A stretch of 64,000 nucleotides of DNA from JBGSMF01 sp964651475 (GTDB lineage Bacteria; Chloroflexota; Anaerolineae; Fen-1058). Positions within the stretch are counted from its first letter, which is position 1, and each line of letters starts with the position of its first letter. Shown here one piece after another: positions 1 to 8,038 of the stretch. Made by a program: the position numbers and the translations under genes. The notes below the pieces were generated by a model, which made no database searches, was not told where the DNA came from, and saw nothing but the letters and a program-made list of their open reading frames with translations. Location of the stretch: contig CAZYXV010000011.1 in the NCBI GenBank assembly GCA_964651475.1, forward strand, positions 62,001 through 126,000, read 5' to 3'.

Positions 1-163
1 CGGCCTTGATTTGAGCCAACATGCCGGCGATGCGCGGCGTCAACTCGGTCGTGTGATGGTCGCGCGTTTCCCACGTCAACTCGACGCGAACCTGCGCGCC
101 ATCGTGTAAGGCCAGGCTGGCCACGCGCGTGGCCGTATCTATCGCCAATAACAATTTGTCCAT
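1..163 (-). CDS. tsaB: TsaB, tRNA t6A37 threonylcarbamoyltransferase complex subunit (5' end only)
   Basis: The gene enters from the left edge and only its first 54 codons are visible. The start is the ATG at 163. The N-terminus reads LLLAIDTATRVASLALHDG, the opening of the ASKHA fold in the TsaB family, the non-catalytic partner of TsaD. With TsaE and TsaD it makes N6-threonylcarbamoyladenosine in ANN-decoding tRNAs. It starts 13 bases after the tsaE stop codon on the same strand, the usual tsaE-tsaB operon order. The catalytic Kae1/TsaD paralogue has a similar fold, but a short DTATRVASLALHDG opening next to tsaE favours TsaB. Confidence 0.85.
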   Translation of the reverse strand, partial: MDKLLLAIDTATRVASLALHDGAQVRVELTWETRDHHTTELTPRIAGMLAQIKA

Positions 164-176
164 GCTTTGAGGACCC

Positions 177-677
177 CTATACGCCGAACGTGGCGCGCTT
201 GAATTGCTTCAAGAGGTTTTCATAGTGCGTTCCGTGCGGCGTAAACACCTGGCGCCGGCGCGTATCGTCTATTACGTTCAACCTGACCCACAAGTGCTCG
301 GAGGGCAGCAATGATTTGATCCGTTCCGGCCACTCGACGACGCACACATTTGCGCCGTTCCACACCTCGTCCAATCCCAGCGCCCAGGCTTCAGCCGCAC
401 CCTCCACGCGGTACATGTCTACGTGATACAAACGCATGTCGTCGTCGGGACGTTTCCACTCGTTGATAAGTGTGAACGTCGGGCTGCGCAACGACTGGCC
501 GACGCCCCAGCCCAGGCCAATGCCCTGTGCAAAGCACGTCTTGCCGGCGCCCAGCTCGCCTTCCAGGCAAATCAACTCGCCGCCGCGCAGCAGCTCGCCC
601 AGGCGCGCTCCAAGCCGGCGTGTCTGTTCCGGGCTGCCGCTCACAAACTCTAGCGTGTGCTCATCCAAAATTGGCAT
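177..677 (-). CDS. tsaE: TsaE, ATPase of the t6A37 tRNA modification complex
   Basis: 166 aa, the usual TsaE length. It is the P-loop ATPase that drives the TsaB-TsaD-TsaE cycle for t6A37 in tRNA. The Walker A motif is GELGAGKT at about residues 40-47, followed by the family segments SPTFTLINEW and LYHVDMYR and by VVEWPER. The frame is open to 869, but the family N-terminus begins at the ATG at 677 (MPILDEHTLEF), preceded by AGAGG on the coding strand. A good promoter lies at 735-763. tsaB follows after 13 bases and is probably cotranscribed. Confidence 0.93.
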   Translation of the reverse strand: MPILDEHTLEFVSGSPEQTRRLGARLGELLRGGELICLEGELGAGKTCFAQGIGLGWGVGQSLRSPTFTLINEWKRPDDDMRLYHVDMYRVEGAAEAWALGLDEVWNGANVCVVEWPERIKSLLPSEHLWVRLNVIDDTRRRQVFTPHGTHYENLLKQFKRATFGV

Positions 678-734
678 CCACACAACCTCTGCCCTCTGCC
701 AAACTCGCGCATGCAGGGGCAACAAGACAGAGCC

Positions 735-763
735 ATTATACCTCTGTGTAGAAGCACCGACAA
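735..763 (-). promoter_or_regulatory. Predicted tsaE-tsaB promoter
   Basis: On the minus strand, -35 TTGTCG (763-758), a 17-base spacer and -10 TATAAT (740-735). The predicted start near 728 leaves a leader of about 50 bases before the tsaE ATG at 677. The rest of the 300-base gap 678-975 between the divergent genes holds short direct repeats (GATACACTTGATACACT near 790-806) and no gene I can support. No convincing promoter was found for the rightward gene at 976. Confidence 0.6.
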
Positions 764-975
764 GCCACTGGCGAAATGGCTTGAAACGTGATACACTTGA
801 TACACTCGTTGTATAACCACTGAGCGGCTCGAATGAATCGAGATATCGCACATACCTATGCCGGAGCAAGATTGCGCTAGTTTCCCAATTCTCTTTCTAG
901 CTCACGGATTTGCACAGATGTCTGCGCCTGCGGCGCGCCCAGGTGCAAAGAGTTCGGCATAGTCGGAGAGAGTTC

Positions 976-1716
976 ATGCGTTATTTGGTGATTTCGGATA
1001 TCCACGCGAACCTGGCGGCGTTTGAAGCGGTGCTTAACGATGCTGGCGATGTTGACGGGGTATGGTGTTTAGGAGATATGGTGGGGTATGGCCCCAACCC
1101 TAACGAATGTATTGCGTGCCTGCGCAAGACCAGGCACGTGTGCCTGGCTGGCAATCACGATTGGGCTGTGCTGGGCAAGCTCGATTTGCGCGGATTTAAC
1201 CTGGACGCCCGCCGGGCTAACGAGTGGACCCAGCACGCGCTCAACCCCGCCGCGCGCAACTATCTGCAAGGATTGGCCCCTCAGCGCGTGGAACTGGGCA
1301 AGTATACTTTGGTGCACGGCAGTCCCCGCCAACCCATCTGGGAGTACGTTCTCGATCCGCTGACGGCGGAACTCAATTTTCCGCTTTTTAATACCTCCGT
1401 CTGCTTTGTCGGCCACACTCACATCCCTATCGTGTTCCACTTGCCCGCTGACGCGGACGATAACCACCTCTGCGAAGTGCGCCTGCCCAGTTACGATCAG
1501 GCTATAGATGTGTCTGCCGGGCGCTGGATCGTCAATCCTGGCAGCGTGGGGCAGCCCCGCGATGGCAATCCCCACGCAGCGTATGGCGTGCTCGACCCGG
1601 ACGCTAACACGTTCGAATACCGGCGCGTCGAGTACGACGTTGCAGCCACCCAGGAGTGTATGCGAGAGGCAAACTTGCCCCTGCGCCTGATCGAACGCCT
1701 GGCGGCGGGGCATTGA
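976..1716 (+). CDS. Calcineurin-like metallophosphoesterase (YfcE/MJ0936-like)
   Basis: 246 aa. The motifs of a dinuclear-metal phosphodiesterase appear in order: SDIHAN (about residue 7), GDMVGYGP, GNHD (near 60), VHGSP, FVGHTH and NPGSVGQPRDG. This order matches small cytosolic YfcE/MJ0936-type phosphoesterases; the physiological substrate cannot be read from sequence. The frame is open from 910, but SDIHAN must lie near the N-terminus, so the ATG at 976, preceded by GGAGAGAG, is the start. It is divergent from tsaE and 66 bases before the lipoprotein gene. Confidence 0.88.
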   Translation: MRYLVISDIHANLAAFEAVLNDAGDVDGVWCLGDMVGYGPNPNECIACLRKTRHVCLAGNHDWAVLGKLDLRGFNLDARRANEWTQHALNPAARNYLQGLAPQRVELGKYTLVHGSPRQPIWEYVLDPLTAELNFPLFNTSVCFVGHTHIPIVFHLPADADDNHLCEVRLPSYDQAIDVSAGRWIVNPGSVGQPRDGNPHAAYGVLDPDANTFEYRRVEYDVAATQECMREANLPLRLIERLAAGH

Positions 1717-1782
1717 TGCAGAATGAGTGATGTGTAATACGTAATCGGGGTGCGCTCTATAGATTCCACGTGGGAGGTTACA

Positions 1783-2706
1783 ATGAGCAAATGGTTTGTG
1801 TTTATGGTGGGTTTGATCGGGCTAATGATTTTGGTCGGATGTAGCGGCGGAAGCAGAGCTACGCCAGCAGCCCCCAGAGATGTGCAGCCTTACACTGCTG
1901 GAGGCGAATCATCCCAATTAACCGCGCCCGGGCAATCTAGCGCCGGTCAGGTCAGTGAAGAGCAATATGCCAAGCAGCAAGCTACCTCGGGCCAGGCTGA
2001 CGTGGATCCGCAGACCGGCCTGAACCGCATGGTGATTTATAACGCTACCCTCAACCTGATTGTCAAGGATACTCTCACAGCCATTGAAGAGTCGCGCAAG
2101 GTTATCCAGGAGGCCGGAGGATACATCGCCGAATCCAACTCGTACCGCGATAACGAATTGCTGCGCGCGACCATGACGGCGCGCGTGCCTTCGGAAAAAC
2201 TCACCGAGACGTTGGAACAACTCAAAAAGATCGCGTTGACGGTTGACAGCGAGACGCTCAAAGGCGAGGACGTGACCGACCAGTACACCGATCTGGAAAC
2301 GCGCCTGCGCGTGGACGAGGCGCGCCGCGACCGTTACGTCGAGTTGCTCAAACGCGCCGAAAAAATCGAAGACGTGCTGGCTGTGCAGCAGCGGCTGGAC
2401 GAAACCATCGCACAAATCGAGCAGACCAAAGGCCGCATGGAGTACCTGTCCAAGAGCACCGCGTTCGCCACCATCACCATCAAGCTGACGCCCGACGCAC
2501 TGGCCCGCCCGGTGTCCATCGGCGGGTGGCGGCCGCAAGGCACGGCGCGAGATGCCTTTGAAACGCTGCTGTGGGTGCTGAGGGCATTGGGCGATATCTT
2601 GATCTGGTCCGCCATTTGTGTTTTGCCGGTGGGGTTGATTTTGGGCGTGCCGCTCTACTTTGTCTTCCGGTGGGCGCGCCGGCGGCTGAGAAAACCCAAA
2701 GCGTGA
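1783..2706 (+). CDS. DUF4349 lipoprotein
   Basis: 307 aa. The N-terminus has a lipoprotein signal with lipobox ILVGC near residue 20, then a low-complexity linker. The DUF4349 domain runs about residues 80-250 (NRMVIYNATLNLIV near its start; long Glu/Lys/Arg-rich helices that probably form a coiled coil), and a C-terminal transmembrane helix with a basic RRRLRKPK tail follows. DUF4349 proteins are cell-envelope proteins without an agreed function. The start is the ATG at 1783 behind GGGAGG; an upstream GTG at 1750 lacks a ribosome site and would put extra residues before the signal peptide. glmU follows after 16 bases. Confidence 0.82.
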   Translation: MSKWFVFMVGLIGLMILVGCSGGSRATPAAPRDVQPYTAGGESSQLTAPGQSSAGQVSEEQYAKQQATSGQADVDPQTGLNRMVIYNATLNLIVKDTLTAIEESRKVIQEAGGYIAESNSYRDNELLRATMTARVPSEKLTETLEQLKKIALTVDSETLKGEDVTDQYTDLETRLRVDEARRDRYVELLKRAEKIEDVLAVQQRLDETIAQIEQTKGRMEYLSKSTAFATITIKLTPDALARPVSIGGWRPQGTARDAFETLLWVLRALGDILIWSAICVLPVGLILGVPLYFVFRWARRRLRKPKA

Positions 2707-2722
2707 CGTTGGAGCAGGATAC

Positions 2723-4123
2723 GTGAGTCATCAATTAGCCACTGTTATCCTGGCCGCCGGGCAGGGCACGCGCATGAAATCGGCGCTGCCCAAGGTGTTG
2801 CACAAGCTGGCCGGCCAGCCGATGTTGATGTATAGCCTGGACCTGGCCGCGCAACTCGGCGACGCTTTGCCGGTGTTGGTGGTAGGATACCAGGCCGAGC
2901 TGGTCCGGCAAGCTGCCGCGGTCCGCGCGCGCTGCGTCGTCCAATCGCCGCAGTTGGGCACCGGCCACGCAGTGCTGCAAGCCGCTCCGCTTTTGCAGGG
3001 CAGCTGCCGCGAGGTGATGGTCTTTCACGCCGATATGCCGATGTTTCGCATCGAGACAGTGCGCGGCCTGCTCGAACACCACCGCCAGCAAGCCGCCGCG
3101 CTGAGCGTGCTCACGGTCGAGCCGGATGACCCTCGCGGTTTTGGGCGCGTCGTGCGCGACGAGGCGGGGCACATCGCGGGCATTGTGGAAGAACGCGACG
3201 CCACGCCCGCGCAGAGCGCCATCCGCGAAATGAACGCCGCGATGTACGTGTTTGACGCCGACTGGCTGTGGGCGCACCTGCCGCGTTTGCCGCTCAGTCC
3301 CAAAGGCGAATATTACCTGACGGACCTGGTGGCGATGGCGGCCGGCGAGGGGCACACTCTCGCGTCGGTGCTGTGCGCCGACCCCACCGAAGCGATGGGT
3401 ATCAATACGCGCGTTCACCTGGCCGAGGCGGAGGCTGGTTTGCGCAGCCGCATCAACCGGGCGCTGATGCTTTCTGGCGTGACGATGCTGGATCCGTCCA
3501 CCACCTACGTCGAAGCGAGCGTCCGCGTTGGAGCGGATACCACCATCTATCCCAACACGCACCTGGAGGGCGACACCGTCATTGGCTGCGAATGTACGCT
3601 CGGCCCCAATACCATCGTCCGCGATAGTGTTATTGGCGAGCGCTGCGCCATTGTGGCATCTGTGGTGGAAGGCGCGACGTTGGAAGACGACGTAGACGTA
3701 GGGCCATTCGGCCATCTGCGCCAGGGTGCGTATTTGTGCCAGGGTGTGCACATGGGTAACTTTGGGGAGGTAAAAAACAGCCGGCTTGGGCCAGGCGCCA
3801 AGATGGGACATTTCAGCTATCTGGGCGACGCCGAGGTGGGCGCGAATGTGAACATTGGCTGCGGGACGATCACGTGCAACTATGACGGCGTGCGCAAGCA
3901 CAAGACCATCATCGGCGAGGGCGCGTTCATCGGTTCGGATACGATGCTGCGCGCGCCGGTCACCATCGGCAAGCGTGCCACTACCGGCGCGGGCAGCGTG
4001 GTCACGCACGATGTGCCGGACGGCGCAGTGGTTTTTGGCGTGCCCGCGCGCGCCAAACCGCGCTTGGAGGGCGAGTTTTCTCAATCGGACGCGGACTCTC
4101 ATGGAGAAAAAGAGAAACTGTGA
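2723..4123 (+). CDS. glmU: GlmU, bifunctional GlcNAc-1-phosphate uridyltransferase / glucosamine-1-phosphate acetyltransferase
   Basis: 466 aa, full length. It makes UDP-GlcNAc, the peptidoglycan precursor, in two cytosolic steps. The N-terminal nucleotidyltransferase starts with LAAGQGTRMKS and PKVLHKLAG. The C-terminal half is a left-handed beta-helix of hexapeptide repeats ending in GHFSYLGDAEVG and NIGCGTITCNYDG, the acetyl-CoA and substrate site. The start is a GTG at 2723 behind GGAG. The stop overlaps the next gene as TGATG, so translation is probably coupled. A single-function paralogue is unlikely because both halves are complete. Confidence 0.95.
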   Translation: MSHQLATVILAAGQGTRMKSALPKVLHKLAGQPMLMYSLDLAAQLGDALPVLVVGYQAELVRQAAAVRARCVVQSPQLGTGHAVLQAAPLLQGSCREVMVFHADMPMFRIETVRGLLEHHRQQAAALSVLTVEPDDPRGFGRVVRDEAGHIAGIVEERDATPAQSAIREMNAAMYVFDADWLWAHLPRLPLSPKGEYYLTDLVAMAAGEGHTLASVLCADPTEAMGINTRVHLAEAEAGLRSRINRALMLSGVTMLDPSTTYVEASVRVGADTTIYPNTHLEGDTVIGCECTLGPNTIVRDSVIGERCAIVASVVEGATLEDDVDVGPFGHLRQGAYLCQGVHMGNFGEVKNSRLGPGAKMGHFSYLGDAEVGANVNIGCGTITCNYDGVRKHKTIIGEGAFIGSDTMLRAPVTIGKRATTGAGSVVTHDVPDGAVVFGVPARAKPRLEGEFSQSDADSHGEKEKL

Positions 4124-5472
4124 TGGGATTAGACACAGCCACTGAGCTTATCCTCATTGCTGTCCTGATTGCGCTGAACGCATTTTTCGCCGCGTCCGAA
4201 ATTGCCGTCATCAGCGTGCCCAAGCTCCGCCTGAAACAGCTTATGGAAGAAGGTAACCAGCAAGCCGCACTGGTGTTCAGGCTGGCCGACGATTCCAGCC
4301 GCTTCCTGGCGACTATACAAATCGGCGTGACGTTGATGGGGTTTCTGGCCTCGGCCACGGCCGCCGTCAACATATCGGATAATCTGGCCGCGCTGATTGC
4401 TGCGGCGCCTGTTAAAGCGATTGCCGCTTCGGCTCAGACGATCGCCGTTTTGGTCATCACCATCTTTCTGACGATTGTGATGTTGGTCTTGGGCGAGCTT
4501 GTTCCCAAGTCCATCGCGCTTGGGCACAGCGAGCGCCTTGCTTTTCTCGTCGCTCCGATTATTGATTTCGTCGCTCGAGCGTTTGCCCCGCTCGTGTGGT
4601 TCCTGGTTGGGGTCACAAATCTGATTGCCAAACCTTTGGGCGGCGCCCCGCGCCGGGGGATGCCCGTCATCACGGAAGAAGAAATCAAGACGATGGTGGA
4701 CGCCGGCGAAGAAGGCGGCGTGATCGAAGAAGACGAAAAAGAAATGATCTATTCGATCTTTGAGTTTGGCGATACGTTGGCGCGCGAGGTGATGGTGCCG
4801 CGCATTGACGTGGTGGCCGTCGAAGCGGCCACGCCCATCGGCCAGGCGTTGGAAGTGATTATCCACGCCGGCCACTCGCGCGTGCCGGTGTATCAAGATA
4901 CCATAGATAACATCATCGGCTTGCTATACGCCAAAGACTTGCTGGCTTATCTGCGCGATGGGCGCACTGATATTCCTCTCCAAGACATTGTCCGCCCGGC
5001 GTACTTTGTTCCCGAGGCTAAAAAGGTGGACGAGCTATTGGAGGAACTGCAGAAACAACGCACTCACATGGCAATTGTCGTAGATGAGTATGGCGGTGTG
5101 GCCGGATTGGTGACGGTCGAAGACATTTTGGAAGAAATCGTCGGAGAAATCCAAGACGAATACGACGTCGAAGAGCCGCTGGTCGAGCTGGTCGGCGCAG
5201 ACGAGTATGTTATGAACGCGCGCCTTAACCTGGGCGACGTCAGTCATTTGCTGAATGTGACGCTGCCGGCCGAGTCGGGCGATACGTTGGGTGGGTTTAT
5301 TTATAGCCAGTTGGGACGGGTCCCGGCAAACGGCGACCAGTTGCATTTTGGAGATTTGCGCTTGGAGGTGTTGAGCGTATCGGGGCGCAGGATTGGTAAG
5401 GTGCGCGTGCAGCATGTGCTGCCGTCTGTCCCGCCGGCTACCACACCTCAGGAGACCAATCATCATGAATGA
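4123..5472 (+). CDS. HlyC/CorC (CNNM-like) membrane protein with CBS pair
   Basis: 449 aa. An N-terminal DUF21/CNNM membrane domain (about residues 1-190, with LNAFFAASEIAVISV and LVLGELVPKS) is followed by two CBS domains (about 210-330, with VPRIDVVAVE, HSRVPVYQ and VDEYGGVAGLVTVEDILEE). A CorC/HlyC C-terminal transporter-associated domain ends the protein. The family is linked to Mg2+ or Co2+ efflux and the CBS pair probably senses nucleotides; older hemolysin names are not informative. The ATG at 4123 overlaps the glmU stop by one base, and the last eight bases overlap cdd. Confidence 0.88.
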   Translation: MGLDTATELILIAVLIALNAFFAASEIAVISVPKLRLKQLMEEGNQQAALVFRLADDSSRFLATIQIGVTLMGFLASATAAVNISDNLAALIAAAPVKAIAASAQTIAVLVITIFLTIVMLVLGELVPKSIALGHSERLAFLVAPIIDFVARAFAPLVWFLVGVTNLIAKPLGGAPRRGMPVITEEEIKTMVDAGEEGGVIEEDEKEMIYSIFEFGDTLAREVMVPRIDVVAVEAATPIGQALEVIIHAGHSRVPVYQDTIDNIIGLLYAKDLLAYLRDGRTDIPLQDIVRPAYFVPEAKKVDELLEELQKQRTHMAIVVDEYGGVAGLVTVEDILEEIVGEIQDEYDVEEPLVELVGADEYVMNARLNLGDVSHLLNVTLPAESGDTLGGFIYSQLGRVPANGDQLHFGDLRLEVLSVSGRRIGKVRVQHVLPSVPPATTPQETNHHE

Positions 5473-5875
5473 GCGTTTTAGCACGTCAGACCAGGAATTG
5501 TTGGCTTTGGCCGGCGCCGCACGCCAAAAGGCGTATGTGCCGTATTCGCGCTATCGAGTGGGCGCGGCGCTGCGCACCCGTTCGGGGCAGGTGTTTACCG
5601 GCTGCAACGTGGAAAACGCCGTTTACCCCCTGACGACCTGCGCCGAGCGCACCGCCGTGGTCAAGGCTGTTTCAGAAGGGCACACGGATATTGACGTAAT
5701 TGCCGTTGTCACCGAGAATGGCGGCAGCCCGTGCGGCTCGTGCCGCCAAATCTTGCACGAGTTTAACCCCACGTTGCGGGTACTGTTGGGCGACGCATCC
5801 GGCAACGTCCGCGAAACACGCATTGATCACTTGCTGCCGGATGCGTTCGGCCCGCAGCATTTGCCAAGCGGATGA
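5465..5875 (+). CDS. cdd: Cytidine deaminase
   Basis: 136 aa, the size of the homotetrameric zinc enzyme. It deaminates cytidine and deoxycytidine to uridine in pyrimidine salvage. The zinc and catalytic motifs are CNVENA with TCAER (ligand Cys and proton-shuttle Glu) and PCGSCRQ (two ligand Cys). The start is the ATG at 5465 behind AGGAGACC. It lies inside the end of the CBS membrane-protein gene, an eight-base overlap. The frame is open further upstream, but that part is out-of-frame code of the previous gene. Confidence 0.95.
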   Translation: MNERFSTSDQELLALAGAARQKAYVPYSRYRVGAALRTRSGQVFTGCNVENAVYPLTTCAERTAVVKAVSEGHTDIDVIAVVTENGGSPCGSCRQILHEFNPTLRVLLGDASGNVRETRIDHLLPDAFGPQHLPSG

Positions 5876-5925
5876 ATTGAGTATACACTTGTCTTGTGCG
5901 ATTTCATACAGAAGGAGGAATGACA

Positions 5926-7143
5926 ATGATGCAAGCACGTTGCCAGAGTTGCGGATGGCTATTCACGTTGAGCCAGGAAGCCGTGGCGCGGGCCGTGGCG
6001 GAAGCTCAAGCAAAAAACGAAGAGTATCATGCAATCGCCTGTCCTCAATGCGGGAGCGCCATCCGGCTCGAAGTAGCCGAGATGCGGCGGCGGCTGCCTG
6101 CCGATTACGCCCTCCCCGAAGCGCCCGAAGCGCCCGTATCCTTTGCCCCTGAAGCTGTATCTTTTTCGGTGTCGGGCGGTCCGGCCCAAGAACAAGCGCC
6201 GCCTCCCGCCGCCTCCCGCGAGCCTGTTATTGCCCAGGCGGCCAAGACATTAGCCAACAATATCGCCGTCATCCCCAGATGGGATCCTCAGAAAAAGCGC
6301 CAGATCACCCAGTTGGCTTTCCGGCTGTCAATCGTCGGCGTGGCGGCGGCGTGGCTCATCACGCTCATCTGGCTGTTTACCCAACCGCTCGCCGAAGCGG
6401 AGGCCACACCTTTGAAAGTGGGCGCCAACCTCACCATCGTGCTGGCGCCTGTGCTGGCGGCGGCGGCGGGCGTCGAGCGCTTTTTAGAAACGGTTTTCAG
6501 CGTCATCGAACACAACTGGCGAACGTTGGTGGCCTATCTGGGCTGTGGCCTGCGCTGGCTGCGCGACGTAGAAACAGAGGTGCAAGAAGCGCGCAAATGG
6601 ATGGCCGAGGTGTCGGTGGCCAGCAGCAAAATCCTGGAACAAAATTCCATCACGCCCGAACAACTCCAGGCGCTCATCCCTGATCAAATTGATCGGGGCA
6701 AGACGCTGGCCGAGTGGCAGGCTCAGGCGCAGGAACGCCTGGACGTTGTCAAGAATATGATGGACATGGCGCAAGCGCGCCTGGCCGACGCCGAGCGCGA
6801 ACTGGCCGCCATCACAGACTCGGACGGCTACAAGAACGCCAAGCGCGCGGCCAGCATTGTATTGGGATTGTGGCTTGGCCTCATCGTCGCCGCCATCGGC
6901 CAGTTGCAAATGTTCGCCATGTTGGGCGTGGGAGCGGTGCCGTCCCACATTGACGTGTTGATTACGGGCCTCGTCATCGGCAGCGGCTCGTACCCCGTCC
7001 ACTCGTTGGTCGGGTTGCTGCAACAGGCCAAGGATACGTTGGATAGCACACAAGGTTATCTCAAAGACAAGAGCGAGCAGGTGCGCAAGCTGGTGGGCGA
7101 CAAGGGTCGGACGGCCGCGACGCGCCTATCCACCGGCGGATAA
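5926..7143 (+). CDS. Uncharacterised zinc-ribbon membrane protein
   Basis: 405 aa; no named family recognised. Residues 5-45 form a zinc ribbon (CQSC then CPQC), followed by a Pro/Ala-rich linker. Two hydrophobic helices lie near residues 125-175 (one starts LSIVGVAAAWLITLIWL). A soluble Glu/Gln-rich, probably helical segment covers about 190-300, and two more hydrophobic stretches lie near 305-365. The layout suggests a cytosolic ribbon on a polytopic membrane protein. GGAGG at 5914-5918 sits seven bases before the ATG at 5926, which I chose over the ATG at 5920 that lies almost on top of it. A strong terminator follows at 7169. Confidence 0.6.
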   Translation: MMQARCQSCGWLFTLSQEAVARAVAEAQAKNEEYHAIACPQCGSAIRLEVAEMRRRLPADYALPEAPEAPVSFAPEAVSFSVSGGPAQEQAPPPAASREPVIAQAAKTLANNIAVIPRWDPQKKRQITQLAFRLSIVGVAAAWLITLIWLFTQPLAEAEATPLKVGANLTIVLAPVLAAAAGVERFLETVFSVIEHNWRTLVAYLGCGLRWLRDVETEVQEARKWMAEVSVASSKILEQNSITPEQLQALIPDQIDRGKTLAEWQAQAQERLDVVKNMMDMAQARLADAERELAAITDSDGYKNAKRAASIVLGLWLGLIVAAIGQLQMFAMLGVGAVPSHIDVLITGLVIGSGSYPVHSLVGLLQQAKDTLDSTQGYLKDKSEQVRKLVGDKGRTAATRLSTGG

Positions 7144-7168
7144 AGTTAACCGGCTATTGTTTTGTCTC

Positions 7169-7198
7169 AGACCTCCGCAGTGTACACTTCGGAGGTCT
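7169..7198 (+). terminator. Intrinsic terminator after the zinc-ribbon gene
   Basis: AGACCTCCG (7169-7177) pairs with CGGAGGTCT (7190-7198), followed by TTATATTT. The 12-base loop contains its own palindrome AGTGTACACT. It ends the upstream gene only a few bases before the recO -10 box, so terminator and promoter are packed together. Confidence 0.75.
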
Positions 7199-7212
7199 TT
7201 ATATTTGCATGG

Positions 7213-7218
7213 TATAAT
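7213..7218 (+). promoter_or_regulatory. recO -10 box, leaderless arrangement
   Basis: TATAAT at 7213-7218 is seven bases from the recO ATG at 7226, so the predicted transcript begins at or next to the start codon. No Shine-Dalgarno sequence is present. The -35 region would fall inside the preceding terminator stem and is not recognisable. Confidence 0.6.
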
Positions 7219-7225
7219 CACCCCT

Positions 7226-8011
7226 ATGCCGCACGACCGATTGTATCGCACAGAGGCGATTATTTTGCGCCGGGCCGATATGGGCGAGGCCGACCGGCTG
7301 CTGACAATTTTCACGCCGGGGCGCGGCAAGTTGCGCGTGATCGCTAAAGGGGCGCGCAAGCCACAGAGCCGCAAAAGCGGCCACGTCGAATTATTCATGC
7401 GCGTGCAGCTTCTCATCGCCAGAGGACGCACCATGGATATCGTCAGCCAGGCTGAAACGATTGAAGCGTATCGTCCCTTGCGGCAGGACCTGCTGCGCTC
7501 GACGTATGCGCATTACTGCGCCGAACTGCTCGACCGTTTTACGGCCGACGAAGAAGAAAGCATCGAGCTGTACGACTTGCTGGCTATCACGTTGGCGCGG
7601 CTGTGCGAAGCGCCAGAGCCGTCGCTGGTGGCGCGCTATTACGAGCTGGGTGTATTATCGTTGGCGGGGTACCAACCGCGCCTGTTTGGCTGCGCGCGCT
7701 GCGGCCGCCAACTCGAGCCGGTCACCAGCGAGACGCCGCCTTATGCCTTTGATATGGAGTTGGGTGGAGTGCTCTGCCCCAGGTGTGTGAACGAGCGCCC
7801 GCAGGCGCCGCCGCTCAGCCTGGCCGCGCTCAAGGTGCTGCGCCACGCCGCGCGGGCCGATTACGCCGCGTTCGCGGCGCTGCGCCTGCGCCCGCTGCTT
7901 CATCGCGAGGTGGAGCAGGTGATGCAGCAATACATCACGTACATTTTGGAGCGGAATCTCAAGTCAACCGACTTTTTGCGCACGCTGCGGTTGGAATCGC
8001 TGACACAATAA
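7226..8011 (+). CDS. recO: RecO, recombination mediator
   Basis: 261 aa, typical length. RecO works with RecR to load RecA on SSB-coated DNA in RecF-pathway repair. The N-terminal OB-fold opens with YRTEAIILRRADMGEADRLL and continues with GKLRVIAKGARKP. The C-terminal domain has a zinc finger CARC...CPRC (about residues 153-188). The frame is open from 7157, but the family N-terminus and the TATAAT box at 7213 both point to the ATG at 7226. glyQS follows after 27 bases. Confidence 0.9.
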   Translation: MPHDRLYRTEAIILRRADMGEADRLLTIFTPGRGKLRVIAKGARKPQSRKSGHVELFMRVQLLIARGRTMDIVSQAETIEAYRPLRQDLLRSTYAHYCAELLDRFTADEEESIELYDLLAITLARLCEAPEPSLVARYYELGVLSLAGYQPRLFGCARCGRQLEPVTSETPPYAFDMELGGVLCPRCVNERPQAPPLSLAALKVLRHAARADYAAFAALRLRPLLHREVEQVMQQYITYILERNLKSTDFLRTLRLESLTQ

Positions 8012-8038
8012 ACAGAAATACATCTTTGGTGAACATTT

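Noticed and set aside
2735..4102. A 455-codon open frame on the minus strand opposite glmU
   Set aside because: It is a shadow frame of a GC-rich gene; it has no family motifs and glmU is complete on the other strand.
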